Of a DNA stretch of 55,156 nucleotides, positions 27,137-36,112 are shown piece after piece. The first letter of the stretch is position 1, and each line of letters starts with the position of its first letter. The stretch spans positions 1 to 55,156 of the forward strand of contig CALKVA010000033.1 in assembly GCA_937996625.1 (NCBI GenBank). Reading direction: 5' to 3'. The notes beneath the pieces were generated by a model. The model did not search any database. It was given only the letters and a program-made list of their open reading frames with translations, and was not told where the DNA came from. This DNA comes from UBA5951 sp009936885 (GTDB lineage: Bacteria > Pseudomonadota > Alphaproteobacteria > Puniceispirillales > Puniceispirillaceae). The position numbers were made by a program, and so were the translations under genes.

Positions 27137-28039
27137 TTAGCAAATTGAGCTTACTGATTTAACGATATCTCTTAATACAACACCTAGCTCGCGAACTGCT
27201 TCGCTGCTGATTTTAAAATCTTCTTGCAGATATAAATCCCGATTTATTTCAATCTGAATAGCATGCTTATTAAGATTTGGCTTGCCGTGATGTTCTGTGA
27301 TAAATCCCCCTGCATAGGGCTTATTCATCGAATAAGTTAAATCAAACTTTTTTAATTCCTTTTTTATTAAATCGGAACAATCCTGAGAGGCGCTATGACC
27401 GTTCATATCGCCTATCACGATATCTGCAAGACCAGGGGAAGATTGCGGCATTGAGTGAATATCGAGTAAAAATGACTTTTGAAAAATATGCTGCGCTTCG
27501 TCTAGTGTTTGAGAAATTAAGGTGTGATACGGTTGATGCCAGAGGTCTATTCGCTGTTGAACAGATTCATAAGTCGGTGGGACATTGTATAATGGGAGCC
27601 GCGATGCTGAAAGGCGAGGGATAACCCCATAACCAGAATGGATATAACGCTGCCATCTGTCATTTGCTATCGTAACGGCTTTATTATTAACATTCTTTAT
27701 TAATTTCGGGTCGAGAGCAGATTTAGGTCTGTTTACATCAATGATAGCTCTGCTACATTTGGCAATAATAGCGCATTGCTCTGCGCTTACTAATGGCATT
27801 ATGATTATGTCTGAGCCTACATCCTCTAATGTTCGCATGGCGTGAAGGTCGGCATTTTCAATCATCTGAGAGGGATAAAACCGACCCCCATGCGGAACAG
27901 ATAAAATCACTGGAGAATTTAAACATTCTCCTCCAATCTTTTGAGGGGCCAAAAGAGCTAATTCATCCACTAAAAACGCATCAATAGAAGGCGTCGTAAA
28001 TCGAGCATTAAACGAGAAGTCATGTGTTTTAGAATACAT
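27137..28039 (-). CDS. N-formylglutamate amidohydrolase family protein
   Basis: 300 residues of the FGase family, zinc hydrolases that release formate from N-formylglutamate or act on related N-acyl amino acids. Landmarks are VILSVPHGGRFYP (metal-binding His), IDVNRP, LLDIHSMPQSSP and the C-terminal EINRDLYL. No histidine-utilisation genes are near, so the hutG role cannot be assumed. It is convergent with der (13-base gap) and transcribed away from tRNA-Val. Confidence 0.85.
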   Translation of the reverse strand: MYSKTHDFSFNARFTTPSIDAFLVDELALLAPQKIGGECLNSPVILSVPHGGRFYPSQMIENADLHAMRTLEDVGSDIIIMPLVSAEQCAIIAKCSRAIIDVNRPKSALDPKLIKNVNNKAVTIANDRWQRYIHSGYGVIPRLSASRLPLYNVPPTYESVQQRIDLWHQPYHTLISQTLDEAQHIFQKSFLLDIHSMPQSSPGLADIVIGDMNGHSASQDCSDLIKKELKKFDLTYSMNKPYAGGFITEHHGKPNLNKHAIQIEINRDLYLQEDFKISSEAVRELGVVLRDIVKSVSSIC

Positions 28040-28084
28040 GAAGATAAGATAAACATTTTTTAGTAAAACAAAAATAGTTTTTAA

Positions 28085-28121
28085 AGATAATTCTAAGAGA
28101 TGATTCTAATAGATAATTTAG
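28085..28121. repeat. 13-bp tandem repeat, nearly three copies
   Basis: Units AGATAATTCTAAG (28085-28097), AGATGATTCTAAT (28098-28110) and a partial AGATAATTTAG (28111-28121). They lie upstream of the amidohydrolase start and upstream of tRNA-Val. Function unknown. Confidence 0.7.
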
Positions 28122-28184
28122 TGCGAATAAATATCACTTCTCTTAAGGCGTTGTATAATGCTAGACTATTCTTGATAGGTGTTC

Positions 28185-28213
28185 TTGACAGAGGCATACG
28201 GGACGGTTAGTTA
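28185..28213 (+). promoter_or_regulatory. Candidate promoter of tRNA-Val
   Basis: A consensus TTGACA (28185-28190) is followed after 17 bases by a poor -10, TAGTTA (28208-28213), about 12 bases before the tRNA. A perfect TATAAT also occurs further up (28154-28159) without a good -35. Which one is used cannot be decided. Confidence 0.4.
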
Positions 28214-28225
28214 ATTAGTAGGTTT

Positions 28226-28300
28226 GGAGCGTTAGCTCAGCGGGAGAGCACCACGTTGACATCGTGGGGGTCACTGGTTCAATCCCAGTACGCTCCACCA
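28226..28300 (+). tRNA. tRNA-Val (GAC)
   Basis: Full cloverleaf: acceptor GGAGCGT / ACGCTCC, D arm GCTCAGCGGGAGAGC, anticodon stem CCACG / CGTGG around loop TTGACAT with anticodon GAC (28258-28260), and T arm with GGTTCAATCCC. The 3' CCA is encoded (28298-28300). It decodes GUC/GUU valine codons. Confidence 0.97.
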
Positions 28301-28316
28301 TCATTTTTGAAGCATA

Positions 28317-28338
28317 CGGCGCCTTTTGGCGCTGTTTT
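28317..28338 (+). terminator. Rho-independent terminator of tRNA-Val
   Basis: The stem CGGCGCC / GGCGCTG (one G-U pair) with a TTTT loop is followed by TTTT. It lies 17 bases after the tRNA CCA end. It is the most GC-rich hairpin in the neighbourhood. Confidence 0.75.
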
Positions 28339-28395
28339 CAATTGAGTAATGATATTTCCTATTAGGATTTATTGTGTTTTCAACTTAAGATAAGT

Positions 28396-29046
28396 CTAAA
28401 TATTATTTTTTAGTTTTTCTGTTGTTATCAAATTAAATATCTCTTTTAGTGACGATATTGAAAAATCTGCGGCCGTCTGCGAGCATCCGTGAATATTTAC
28501 TGCGGCAACCATGAGTCCCGCTTTTCGTGCTGAGATAATGCCCGAATTACTGTCTTCAACAGCTAAAATTTCATAAGGTTTGACCCCTAGTTTTTTAGCA
28601 GCTAGTTGATAGGGAATCGGGTTTGGTTTACCTTTTTTTACGTCTTCTAGAGAGAGGGAAAAATTTAATATTTTTGTTACTCCAAGTGCAGCAAGATTAA
28701 TGTCTACAACCGACCGGTTAGAGTTTGAAACAGCCGCTTGTAAAACACCTAGAATGTGGAGTTCATGTAAAACTTCCGAAGCGTGTGGGGTCATAGTTAA
28801 AGCTGAACTATTAGCGAAATAAAAATTATTGATTTGGTTTGCCCAATCATCAAATTCAAGGTTAGCAGGAAAGCGTTTTTGCAGTGCTTTCCAAACACCA
28901 TAGAGATTGACACCTATAAAATTTTCATCTGGGAGGTCAGAAATATCAACATTGTATTTTTCACAAACAAATATGAGTGATTTTAAATGAAGAGGCTCGC
29001 TATCTACGAGTGTACCATCTATATCCCAGGCCACTGCTTTTATCAT
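28396..29046 (-). CDS. HAD-superfamily phosphatase (PGM/phosphatase subfamily)
   Basis: 216 residues of the beta-phosphoglucomutase-like HAD hydrolases. Motif I is AWDIDGTLVDSEP, with nucleophile and acid/base aspartates. Motif II is AAVSNSNRS. Motif III/IV is KKGKPNPIPY with VEDSNSG. It removes or moves phosphate on a sugar phosphate. It is the last gene of the minus-strand carbohydrate operon, 3 bases after the kinase, so it likely acts on the same pathway. Confidence 0.88.
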   Translation of the reverse strand: MIKAVAWDIDGTLVDSEPLHLKSLIFVCEKYNVDISDLPDENFIGVNLYGVWKALQKRFPANLEFDDWANQINNFYFANSSALTMTPHASEVLHELHILGVLQAAVSNSNRSVVDINLAALGVTKILNFSLSLEDVKKGKPNPIPYQLAAKKLGVKPYEILAVEDSNSGIISARKAGLMVAAVNIHGCSQTAADFSISSLKEIFNLITTEKLKNNI

Positions 29047-29049
29047 AGT

Positions 29050-30543
29050 TTATATTTCAGCTAATGCTTGATATGTTTGACGGAAAATGCGGTATCCCTT
29101 GTTATAAAGTTCTGCATTTTGGATATTTGGTTCAATAAGTTTACTATAAGAAACAAAAGCTGTAACGCCAAACCAGTCATCACTCATTTTTGATCCAATA
29201 ACCGCCATCCAAGCAGCCCCTAGGCAGGAACCTGGGTGTCCTTTTAACAACTGAATAGGTTGTTGCAATATGTCAGCACAAATTTGCATCCAAAGATGCG
29301 AACTTGAACCACCATCAGAGGCCAGAAAACGTGTGGTTGGATGACCCATTTCATTAAAAACTTCTATGTGGTGACGGAACGCATATCCAAAACCTTCAAG
29401 CAGTGCGCGCCACATATGCCGTATGTCATGGTTTAAACTGATTCCGCGAATAATTCCACGCGCATATGGGTCATGTAGCGGTGTCTTTTCACCTAGGAAA
29501 TAGGGAATAATCTGAATACCTTCGGCCCCAGGGAGTGTTTCGGCAGCAATTTTGTCTAGGTATTGATGTAGAGTAAGCCCGCATGAATGTGCATTGTCTC
29601 TTTCACCTTTAGCCAACTTATCGACAAACCAGTTAAGAGCAGACCCACCAGATGCCATACAACCATTTGGCATGTAGAGACCTGGAATTAAATGAAGGTC
29701 AAGAAACATACGTGGGTCAGGTTGCAATTTGTCAGTAGCAATCATGATGTCGGTCGCTCCGCCAAACTTAAGCAATACGTCACCAAGTTGGTTTATTCCA
29801 GCAACATAAGCTGATGCTATATGATCGGCTGCACCACCAACCACTAATGTACTCTCCGCAAGTCCTGTTGCCTTTGCTGCGTCCTTATTTATTTTTCCTA
29901 GAATAGAATGAGAGGCAATTTTGCGCGGTATAGCCGAACGGGGGATGTGTCCTATGGCGATCAAGTCATCAGAGAGCAAACCGGTAACAGTGTCAATAAA
30001 TCCAGCTTCAAATGCCCAGTTTTGTTCAACTGCTTTTTCACCGGTGAGTTTCCAGTTGATGAAGTCATAAGAACCAAAAACTGTGTTGATTTGTGCAAAT
30101 ATTTCTGGTTCGTGTTTTTCTATCCAACGCAATTTTGCCGCAACTAATTGCTGATTTATACCGTTTCCTGTTTTTTTTATAAATTCGTTTTCTTTCAACT
30201 CTGACTTTAGTTCCTGTACCTGTTCACCACAGCGACCGTCACTTTGCTGGATGGAGGGACGGAGTACTTCACCTAAAGAGTCCAGTAATACTACAGCTGG
30301 TAGCATCCCCGTTACACCGATGGCACGGATTTCCTCCGGACGAACTTTGGCTTTTGATATAAGTTCTGGGATGATTTCTACAACATTTTTCCACCATTCA
30401 TCTGGACTCTCCTCGGCCCATCCTGGGAATGGGGAGTTCAATTTTACAGGTCGAGTGGTGTGAGATAAAATCTTGTCAGGTAGACTGAGCAGTATTCCTA
30501 TTGTAGATGTCGTTCCTACATCAAGCCCGATTACGTAATTCAT
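29050..30543 (-). CDS. FGGY-family carbohydrate kinase (xylulokinase-like)
   Basis: ATP-dependent sugar or polyol kinase of 497 residues. The phosphate-1 region YVIGLDVGTTSTIG starts the first domain. FGGY-typical substrate-side blocks follow: GWAEESPDEWW, QQSDGRC, and GGAADHIASAYVAG (catalytic Asp). The second ATPase half has FLASDGGSSSHLWMQ. Closest in style to xylulokinases, but the sugar cannot be fixed from sequence. Its ATG overlaps the stop of the BtpA-like gene by four bases (ATGA). Confidence 0.9.
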   Translation of the reverse strand: MNYVIGLDVGTTSTIGILLSLPDKILSHTTRPVKLNSPFPGWAEESPDEWWKNVVEIIPELISKAKVRPEEIRAIGVTGMLPAVVLLDSLGEVLRPSIQQSDGRCGEQVQELKSELKENEFIKKTGNGINQQLVAAKLRWIEKHEPEIFAQINTVFGSYDFINWKLTGEKAVEQNWAFEAGFIDTVTGLLSDDLIAIGHIPRSAIPRKIASHSILGKINKDAAKATGLAESTLVVGGAADHIASAYVAGINQLGDVLLKFGGATDIMIATDKLQPDPRMFLDLHLIPGLYMPNGCMASGGSALNWFVDKLAKGERDNAHSCGLTLHQYLDKIAAETLPGAEGIQIIPYFLGEKTPLHDPYARGIIRGISLNHDIRHMWRALLEGFGYAFRHHIEVFNEMGHPTTRFLASDGGSSSHLWMQICADILQQPIQLLKGHPGSCLGAAWMAVIGSKMSDDWFGVTAFVSYSKLIEPNIQNAELYNKGYRIFRQTYQALAEI

Positions 30544-31346
30544 CCTCGTAGCCTATTTACTACATCCATAAATCGTTTTACCCGTCCACCATCAACCTTG
30601 TTCCATGTATTTCCATCAACTTTAAAATGTGTGCCTATAATGCAGCCAGATGCAACTGACATAACGTCTGTCACATTGTCTATATTAACGCCAGTATTTG
30701 CAAAAACAGGAACTAAATCTCCGACAGCTTCGGCAACTTTCTGGAGCTCTGAGCTATCCGCGGGTTGACCTGTGATTGGACCCGACACAAGAATAGCGTC
30801 AGCTAGGGAGGAAAATATGGCAGACTTTGCCCTTAATTCAATATTGCGCTGGTCCAAAGAATGGGCAAATTCAGCATTTATGTTAAATAACATTTTCATA
30901 TCATTTTTGTTTAAATTCGAACGAAGTCGACTCGCTTGCGCACAGTCTGGAGCCCAAACACCCATGTCAGAAGCAAATACTCCGGTAAATATTTCGCGAA
31001 CAAATGATGCCCCTGTCACAGAACCAATAGCAACCGTTGCAGTTGGGTCCCATAAATAGTTTACCCCGAAGGGTACCTTCAAAATTGGCTTTAGCGTTGA
31101 TACAATCATTGTCATAGCTGCTATGCTTTCGGGTGTCGCTTTAAGGACATATGGCCGATCATTTTCATTGCCAAACATTATTGAATCAACGCCCCCAGAT
31201 TGCAGTTTTTCTATGTCGCTTAACACATCTTCAATAAGTTTATCTATTCCACCGTCAGCGTCAAAAAGCGGTGAGCCCGGAAGAGCACCAATGTGCGCCA
31301 TAGAGATCACTACCTTTTTCTTCGTTCCAAAGAAGTCAAAAACCAT
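30540..31346 (-). CDS. BtpA/SgcQ-family TIM-barrel protein
   Basis: 268 residues of the BtpA family, named for a cyanobacterial photosystem I biogenesis factor and also found as SgcQ in a sugar operon of E. coli. Typical blocks are VISMAHIGALPGSP, GVDSIMFGNENDRPY, FVREIFTGVFASDMG and the late FANTGVN followed by GTHFKVDG. No enzymatic activity is firmly established for the family. AAAGGAGA precedes the ATG. It overlaps the DeoR gene by 11 bases and the kinase by four, so it is tightly coupled to a carbohydrate pathway here. Confidence 0.88.
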   Translation of the reverse strand: MVFDFFGTKKKVVISMAHIGALPGSPLFDADGGIDKLIEDVLSDIEKLQSGGVDSIMFGNENDRPYVLKATPESIAAMTMIVSTLKPILKVPFGVNYLWDPTATVAIGSVTGASFVREIFTGVFASDMGVWAPDCAQASRLRSNLNKNDMKMLFNINAEFAHSLDQRNIELRAKSAIFSSLADAILVSGPITGQPADSSELQKVAEAVGDLVPVFANTGVNIDNVTDVMSVASGCIIGTHFKVDGNTWNKVDGGRVKRFMDVVNRLRG

Positions 31347-32169
31347 CAGAAATCTCCTTTCTCATTTTAGTCACAATACTCGATGCAATTAATATTTCAA
31401 CACCAGCCTCTTCTAGTGATTCTCGCAAATGGTCAGGTGGTATTTGCTCTGTTATAAGCAGGTCGATATTAGTAAATTCAGATATGCGTGCAACCGACAC
31501 TCTGCCAAATTTAGAACTATCCATTAGAACAATATTGCGCTTGGATTGTGAGATCATCGCAGACTTTATTTCTGTCTCTTCTATTGAATAATCATAGAAC
31601 CCGTCTTCTGCCAACCCTGAAACACCAAGAAAAGAGATGTCAAAGTGGAAGCGTCTTAAATCTTCTATCGCTTTCGCACCTACTATTGATGGCTCAGAGC
31701 CTTGTACTTTGCCCCCGGGTACATATATCTCAGCACGTGCTTGGCTTCCAAGGTGACAGGCAATTGGTAATGAGGTAGAGAACACTCTAACTGGCATGTC
31801 TTTGATACGGTCTGCCAAAGCAAAAATGGTTGAGCCAACGTCAAGTGCGATTATTTGATTCGGTTCAATCTGTTGTGATGCCAATGCGGCAATAGCGAAT
31901 TTAGCCCGTTGGTTTAAGATCGTCCGGCGGTCAAGACTAGGCTCGATTGTGTCAAACCTCTTTGCAGAGGGACTATCAGGCAGAATTGCACCACCGTGAG
32001 TACGAGCTAGTAGTCCCAGCTCTTCCAAAAAATCAAAATCTCGACGAATAGTCATCTCCGATGTGTCACATAGTTCAGCAATCAAAGGAACTGTTACTAG
32101 GCCGTCCTCTTTAAGGGAGGCGAGAATCATATCTCGGCGTTGAGAGGCATGAAATTTTTTTGAGGTCAT
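31336..32169 (-). CDS. DeoR/GlpR-family transcriptional repressor
   Basis: 277 residues from ATG 32169 (AAGGAT seven bases upstream); the longer frame to 32199 is less likely. The N-terminal winged helix contains VPLIAELCDTSEMTIRRDFD, the DeoR recognition helix. The C-terminal effector domain contains ALDVGSTIFALA and FLGVSGL, with the phosphosugar-binding SYI/ETE region. Such regulators sense a phosphorylated sugar. It heads the minus-strand operon and faces the SDR/ABC genes, so it probably controls both through the shared region. Confidence 0.92.
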   Translation of the reverse strand: MTSKKFHASQRRDMILASLKEDGLVTVPLIAELCDTSEMTIRRDFDFLEELGLLARTHGGAILPDSPSAKRFDTIEPSLDRRTILNQRAKFAIAALASQQIEPNQIIALDVGSTIFALADRIKDMPVRVFSTSLPIACHLGSQARAEIYVPGGKVQGSEPSIVGAKAIEDLRRFHFDISFLGVSGLAEDGFYDYSIEETEIKSAMISQSKRNIVLMDSSKFGRVSVARISEFTNIDLLITEQIPPDHLRESLEEAGVEILIASSIVTKMRKEISDGF

Positions 32170-32312
32170 ATGATAATCCTTAATTAGTATTTCGAACATT
32201 AAAAATCACAAACAAACAAATTTTTCAACCTTTTTAGAGAAATAAACCATTTTATTGTTGAGTATTGTTATATTATGTGAATTAATCGTAGAATGTTGGA
32301 GCTAAAAGTATA
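32170..32312. promoter_or_regulatory. Divergent control region of the carbohydrate locus
   Basis: 143 AT-rich bases between the DeoR and SDR starts. Two direct copies of TATTGTT (32253-32259 and 32263-32269) are spaced by exactly one helical turn. A TATTAT at 32271-32276 could be a -10 for the plus strand. The repeat pair is a candidate DeoR-family operator. No experimental evidence. Confidence 0.45.
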
Positions 32313-33083
32313 ATGAATAGATTGCAAAGAACAGTTCTTATAACTGGAGGAGCAACAGGTATTGGCCTTGCTAGTGCACACGCTTTTTCGGAAGCTGGAT
32401 ATAATGTTGTTCTGACAGACCTAGAGCAAAAGGCCGCACAATCTGCTGCCGATGAGATAGATGGCCCAATTGTAGCTACAAAACTCGATGTTTGTGACCA
32501 AACTTCTATTACTGTTGCATTTAGCGAAGGAGAGCGAGTTTTTGGTCAAATTGACGTTCTGCATGCTAATGCCGGAGTATCTAGTATGAAGCGAGCGTTG
32601 GATCTGACTGAGAAAGATTGGGACTTTAACTTCAACGTCAATGCAAAGGGTGTTTTTCTTTCCAATCAGGTAGCAATACGTCATTTTCTAAGACATCAAA
32701 ATAAAGGCGTGATTGTAAATACTGCGTCTTTAGCTGCCAAAGTAGGTGCCCCACTTTTGGCGCATTATTCTGCATCAAAATTCGCTGTGTTAGGATGGAC
32801 ACAGTCGCTTGCTCGAGAGCATGCAAGGGATGGAATAAGAGTGAACGCTGTTTGTCCTGGCTTCGTTAAGACAGGAATGCAAGATCGTGAGATTAAATGG
32901 GAGGCTGACTTGCTTGGTTCTACCCCCACCGAGGTAGTCCAATCTTATATTGATCAAACTCCACTTGGTCGAATCGAGACTGCAGAAGATGTTGCTGATG
33001 TTGTCGTTTTTCTTGCTTCCGATAAAGCTCGGTTCATGACAGGACAAGGCATCAACGTGACCGGTGGCGTGTATATGGGGTAG
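32313..33083 (+). CDS. Short-chain dehydrogenase/reductase (SDR)
   Basis: 256-residue classical SDR. The cofactor motif is TGGATGIGLASA, followed by D after beta 2 (LTDLEQ), which favours NAD. NAG reads HANAGVSS, and the active site is the catalytic serine in NTASLA plus YSASK. It ends with TGQGINVTGGVYMG, typical of polyol and sugar dehydrogenases. It probably oxidises the imported polyol or sugar before phosphorylation by the FGGY kinase. It precedes the ABC importer genes by 37 bases. Confidence 0.9.
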   Translation: MNRLQRTVLITGGATGIGLASAHAFSEAGYNVVLTDLEQKAAQSAADEIDGPIVATKLDVCDQTSITVAFSEGERVFGQIDVLHANAGVSSMKRALDLTEKDWDFNFNVNAKGVFLSNQVAIRHFLRHQNKGVIVNTASLAAKVGAPLLAHYSASKFAVLGWTQSLAREHARDGIRVNAVCPGFVKTGMQDREIKWEADLLGSTPTEVVQSYIDQTPLGRIETAEDVADVVVFLASDKARFMTGQGINVTGGVYMG

Positions 33084-33120
33084 CACGCTATTTTATAATT
33101 ATAACTAACGGGAGATAAAT

Positions 33121-34362
33121 ATGAAAAAATTTAAATTAAGCACTGCTATCGCAGCAATCGCTTGGGCCACACTTAGCACGTACCAAGTCGCTCAAGCTGG
33201 TGAAATTAATGTCATTATGGAAGAAGTTCCAGACTATGATATTGTTGCAAAGCTAACTGATCAATTCACTAAACAGAATCCTGGTATCACAGTAAATTTT
33301 GACGCGATGCCATTTGATGCAATGCGCGATAAAATTCTAACATCATCATTAGCACCTTCAGCGACCTATGATGTCATTATAATCGATAACCCTTGGACTG
33401 ACGAATTCGCAAGAGCTGGATTCTTAGAACCTTTAGACTCACTTATCTCCAGCCAAGATGGCTATGCATATGATGACTTCGTTCCAGCCCTTGCTGATAT
33501 AAGCAAGGTTGACGGTTCTATTTATGGTGTACCTTATTATAACTATGCCCTTGGTTTAATAGTTCGTCAGGATATTTTTGATTCGAAAGGTATAGCGATT
33601 CCAAAAACAATTGAAGATTATATGAGTGTTGTGAAATCATTAACCAATGGTGATATGTACGGCGCTGCTATGCAACCCCAAAAAGGTTACAAAATTATGG
33701 AGGAATGGAAAAACTGGTTATATGCTAACGGTGGTGAATTGTTTGATGATGCTGGTAATGTGATTATTAACAATCAAGCTGCTATTGATGCACTAAATCA
33801 GTATATCAAGACCCATAGTGAGTCTGCTCCACCAAACTCTGCAAACTGGGGCTTTGACGAAGCTTTGCGTTCCGTATCTTCAGGTAAAGCTGCCACTATG
33901 CTTTCTTATAACTGGATGCTTCCAGCTTTGAATGCGAAAGGTGGAATGTCTGGTGACCTTGCAGGTAATTTTACCCTTCATGAAGTTCCAGGTGGCAAGT
34001 CTGTTCTAGGGCTTTGGTCATGGGGCATTACCGCAAACTCTGACAATAAAGACGATGCCTGGACGTTTATTTCATGGATTTCTAGTCCGGAGGTTGCAAA
34101 ACAACGAGCTATTATGGGTGGTGCACCAGTTCGCAATAGCGTAATGAATAGTCAAGAAGTTTGGGAAAAGGGTTATGGTAAGGCCTATTATTCTGCGCTA
34201 GCCAACATTCTGGACGGCTCAGCACCATTATCATCTGGAAACAACGCTGAGGAATTGATTGAAATTGTTGGCACTGAATTAAGTGCTGCTGTTACAGGTC
34301 AAAAGAGTGTTGAGGAAGCATTAGATGCGGCCGCAAATGGTGTGGAAAGAGCAATTAAATAA
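33121..34362 (+). CDS. ABC sugar transporter, periplasmic binding protein
   Basis: 413-residue extracellular solute-binding protein of family 1 (MalE/UgpB type, COG1653). A Sec signal peptide ends around QVAQA, after which GEINVIMEEVPDY begins the mature domain. Blocks DVIIIDNPWTDEFARAGFLEPLD and WISSPEVAKQ are characteristic. It captures a carbohydrate or polyol in the periplasm. A strong hairpin (34373-34401) separates it from the permease genes, a typical way to keep the binding protein more abundant than the membrane parts. Confidence 0.92.
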   Translation: MKKFKLSTAIAAIAWATLSTYQVAQAGEINVIMEEVPDYDIVAKLTDQFTKQNPGITVNFDAMPFDAMRDKILTSSLAPSATYDVIIIDNPWTDEFARAGFLEPLDSLISSQDGYAYDDFVPALADISKVDGSIYGVPYYNYALGLIVRQDIFDSKGIAIPKTIEDYMSVVKSLTNGDMYGAAMQPQKGYKIMEEWKNWLYANGGELFDDAGNVIINNQAAIDALNQYIKTHSESAPPNSANWGFDEALRSVSSGKAATMLSYNWMLPALNAKGGMSGDLAGNFTLHEVPGGKSVLGLWSWGITANSDNKDDAWTFISWISSPEVAKQRAIMGGAPVRNSVMNSQEVWEKGYGKAYYSALANILDGSAPLSSGNNAEELIEIVGTELSAAVTGQKSVEEALDAAANGVERAIK

Positions 34363-34372
34363 CGTGACAAGA

Positions 34373-34401
34373 AGGGGTAGCGATTTTATATTGCTACCCC
34401 T
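34373..34401 (+). other. Intercistronic hairpin between binding-protein and permease genes
   Basis: A perfect 9-bp stem AGGGGTAGC / GCTACCCCT (34373-34381 and 34393-34401, 11-nt loop) without a T run. It is placed 11 bases after the binding-protein stop and 6 before the permease start. By analogy with malE-malF it would protect the upstream mRNA and lower read-through. Confidence 0.75.
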
Positions 34402-34406
34402 AATTA

Positions 34407-35276
34407 ATGATGAATGCAGCCCAAATGCACATTAAATATAAACTAATTTTGCCGTTGGTTTTTCTCCTGTCTGGCATAATGTTTTACCCTTTGATATTTT
34501 CTATATGGCTATCGTTTCAAGATTACCGTCTCACAAGAATAAATGACGTTCAGTTTGTAGGGTTCGAAAATTTTGGCTTAATTGCAACTGACCCAAGTTT
34601 TTTAAACGCAATGGGAAATACCATAAGCTTTGTGGTAAGTGCCGTAATATTTGAGTTGATTTTGGGACTCTCACTTGCTCTTCTCGTTCAAAAGTTAGTG
34701 ATTTTTCAAGGAGCTGTTCGATCAATTCTACTTGCACCCATGTTTATAACTCCTATCGCAGTAGGCTTAATGTTTCGCTTTTTACTGAATTCTGAAATTG
34801 GTATAATCCCTTTTTACCTCTTAAAGTTTGGAGTTTCTTTAGATTGGTTTGGGCCAGAATTAGCATTATTTTCGATAGTTCTAATCGACGTATGGCAGTG
34901 GACGCCATTTATGCTTCTAATGTTTCTTGCAGGTTTGGAGGCTTTACCAAAAACTCCATTTGAAGCTGCTCGCGTCGATGGTGCGGGACGATGGTTAACC
35001 TTCTGCTCAATTACGTTACCTATGTTACGGCCAGTTTTAGTTGTTGCACTAATTATAAGAGCACTGGATGCATTTAAGGTTTTTGAATATGTGTTTGCAA
35101 TTACCAGAGGTGGACCAGGTAACTCTACAGAGACTATTATGTATTATATTTATCAAACAGGTTTTCGATTTTTCCGTATGGGTGAAGCAGCAGCAGCTTC
35201 GATTTTGCTGATTATATTTATTTTGGCTTTCGTTATTTTAATAGTGAAATTATCACGACCAAAGGTGATAAAGTGA
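34407..35276 (+). CDS. ABC sugar transporter permease (UgpA/MalF type)
   Basis: 289 residues with six predicted membrane helices. The cytoplasmic EAA loop that docks the ATPase reads EAARVDGAGRWLTFCSITLP. The C-terminal region FEYVFAITRGGPGNSTET is typical of the MalF/UgpA group. It overlaps the second permease gene by four bases. It forms the importer with the binding protein, second permease and ATPase around it. Confidence 0.92.
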   Translation: MMNAAQMHIKYKLILPLVFLLSGIMFYPLIFSIWLSFQDYRLTRINDVQFVGFENFGLIATDPSFLNAMGNTISFVVSAVIFELILGLSLALLVQKLVIFQGAVRSILLAPMFITPIAVGLMFRFLLNSEIGIIPFYLLKFGVSLDWFGPELALFSIVLIDVWQWTPFMLLMFLAGLEALPKTPFEAARVDGAGRWLTFCSITLPMLRPVLVVALIIRALDAFKVFEYVFAITRGGPGNSTETIMYYIYQTGFRFFRMGEAAAASILLIIFILAFVILIVKLSRPKVIK

Positions 35277-36097
35277 TTGCTTTATTTGTAAATCGATTGT
35301 TGCGATTTTTTGGTACAATCGCCATTTTTATGGCTATTATTGTGGTTCTGTTTCCTTTTCTTTGGATATTTTTAGAGTCCGTAAAACCACCTTCACTAGG
35401 TGGGAGACCAGAAATTTGGTTTTTTGAACCATCATGGAAAAATTGGAGCGAGATAGTGCTCTATAGTAGTGTTCCACTCAACATATTGAATTCGTTTTTT
35501 ATCGCCTTGATAACGGTGTTTATCTCACTGATGTGCGGAGCACCTGCAGCTTATGCATTTTCTCGTTTTCGAGGCTTTCAGGGAGCAAGATACTCAATTC
35601 TCGCAGCAGAGATGATGCCGCCTGCAATTTTAATTCTTCCACTTTTCTTACTTCTTTATAAATTAGAGTTGATAGATAGTCGTATTGGAGTAATTATAGC
35701 GCACCTCACTTTTGTGGTTCCTGTAATTACGTGGTTTCTGATTGGGTTTTTTGATGAAGTGCCTAAAGACTTGGAAGACCAGGCTATGATTGATGGTTAC
35801 ACAAGGTTTCAAGCCTTTTATAAAGTTATACTTCCAGTAGTGATGCCTGGTCTTGGTGCGGCTGGTGTCTTCGGTTTTGTTCTTTCCTGGAATGATTTGT
35901 TTTATTCATTATTACTTACCGGAGCTGAGAGTCGCACACTGCCGGTTGCAATTGCTAGTTTTCAGACGTTTCGCGGAATTGAATTGGGCAAAATGGCTGT
36001 TGCTATTCTTATTGCAGTAATTCCTGTCTTAATTTTATCCTATTCAATTCAGAAGCATCTTATAAGAGGAATCGGAGGTAGTGGTGTCAAATATTAG
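35273..36097 (+). CDS. ABC sugar transporter permease (UgpE/MalG type)
   Basis: 274 residues, six membrane helices. The EAA loop reads EDQAMIDGYTRFQAFYKVILP, and the preceding VPVITWFLIGFF helix and following GFVLSWNDLFYSLLLT are MalG-type signatures. GTG start at 35273 inside the stop region of the first permease (4-base overlap). Partner of that permease in the heterodimeric channel. Confidence 0.92.
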   Translation: MIALFVNRLLRFFGTIAIFMAIIVVLFPFLWIFLESVKPPSLGGRPEIWFFEPSWKNWSEIVLYSSVPLNILNSFFIALITVFISLMCGAPAAYAFSRFRGFQGARYSILAAEMMPPAILILPLFLLLYKLELIDSRIGVIIAHLTFVVPVITWFLIGFFDEVPKDLEDQAMIDGYTRFQAFYKVILPVVMPGLGAAGVFGFVLSWNDLFYSLLLTGAESRTLPVAIASFQTFRGIELGKMAVAILIAVIPVLILSYSIQKHLIRGIGGSGVKY

Positions 36098-36112
36098 CGG
36101 GAATTGTTGGTA

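Noticed and set aside
27137..28039. hutG assignment for the N-formylglutamate amidohydrolase
   Set aside because: No other histidine-degradation gene lies nearby, and the family has several specificities.
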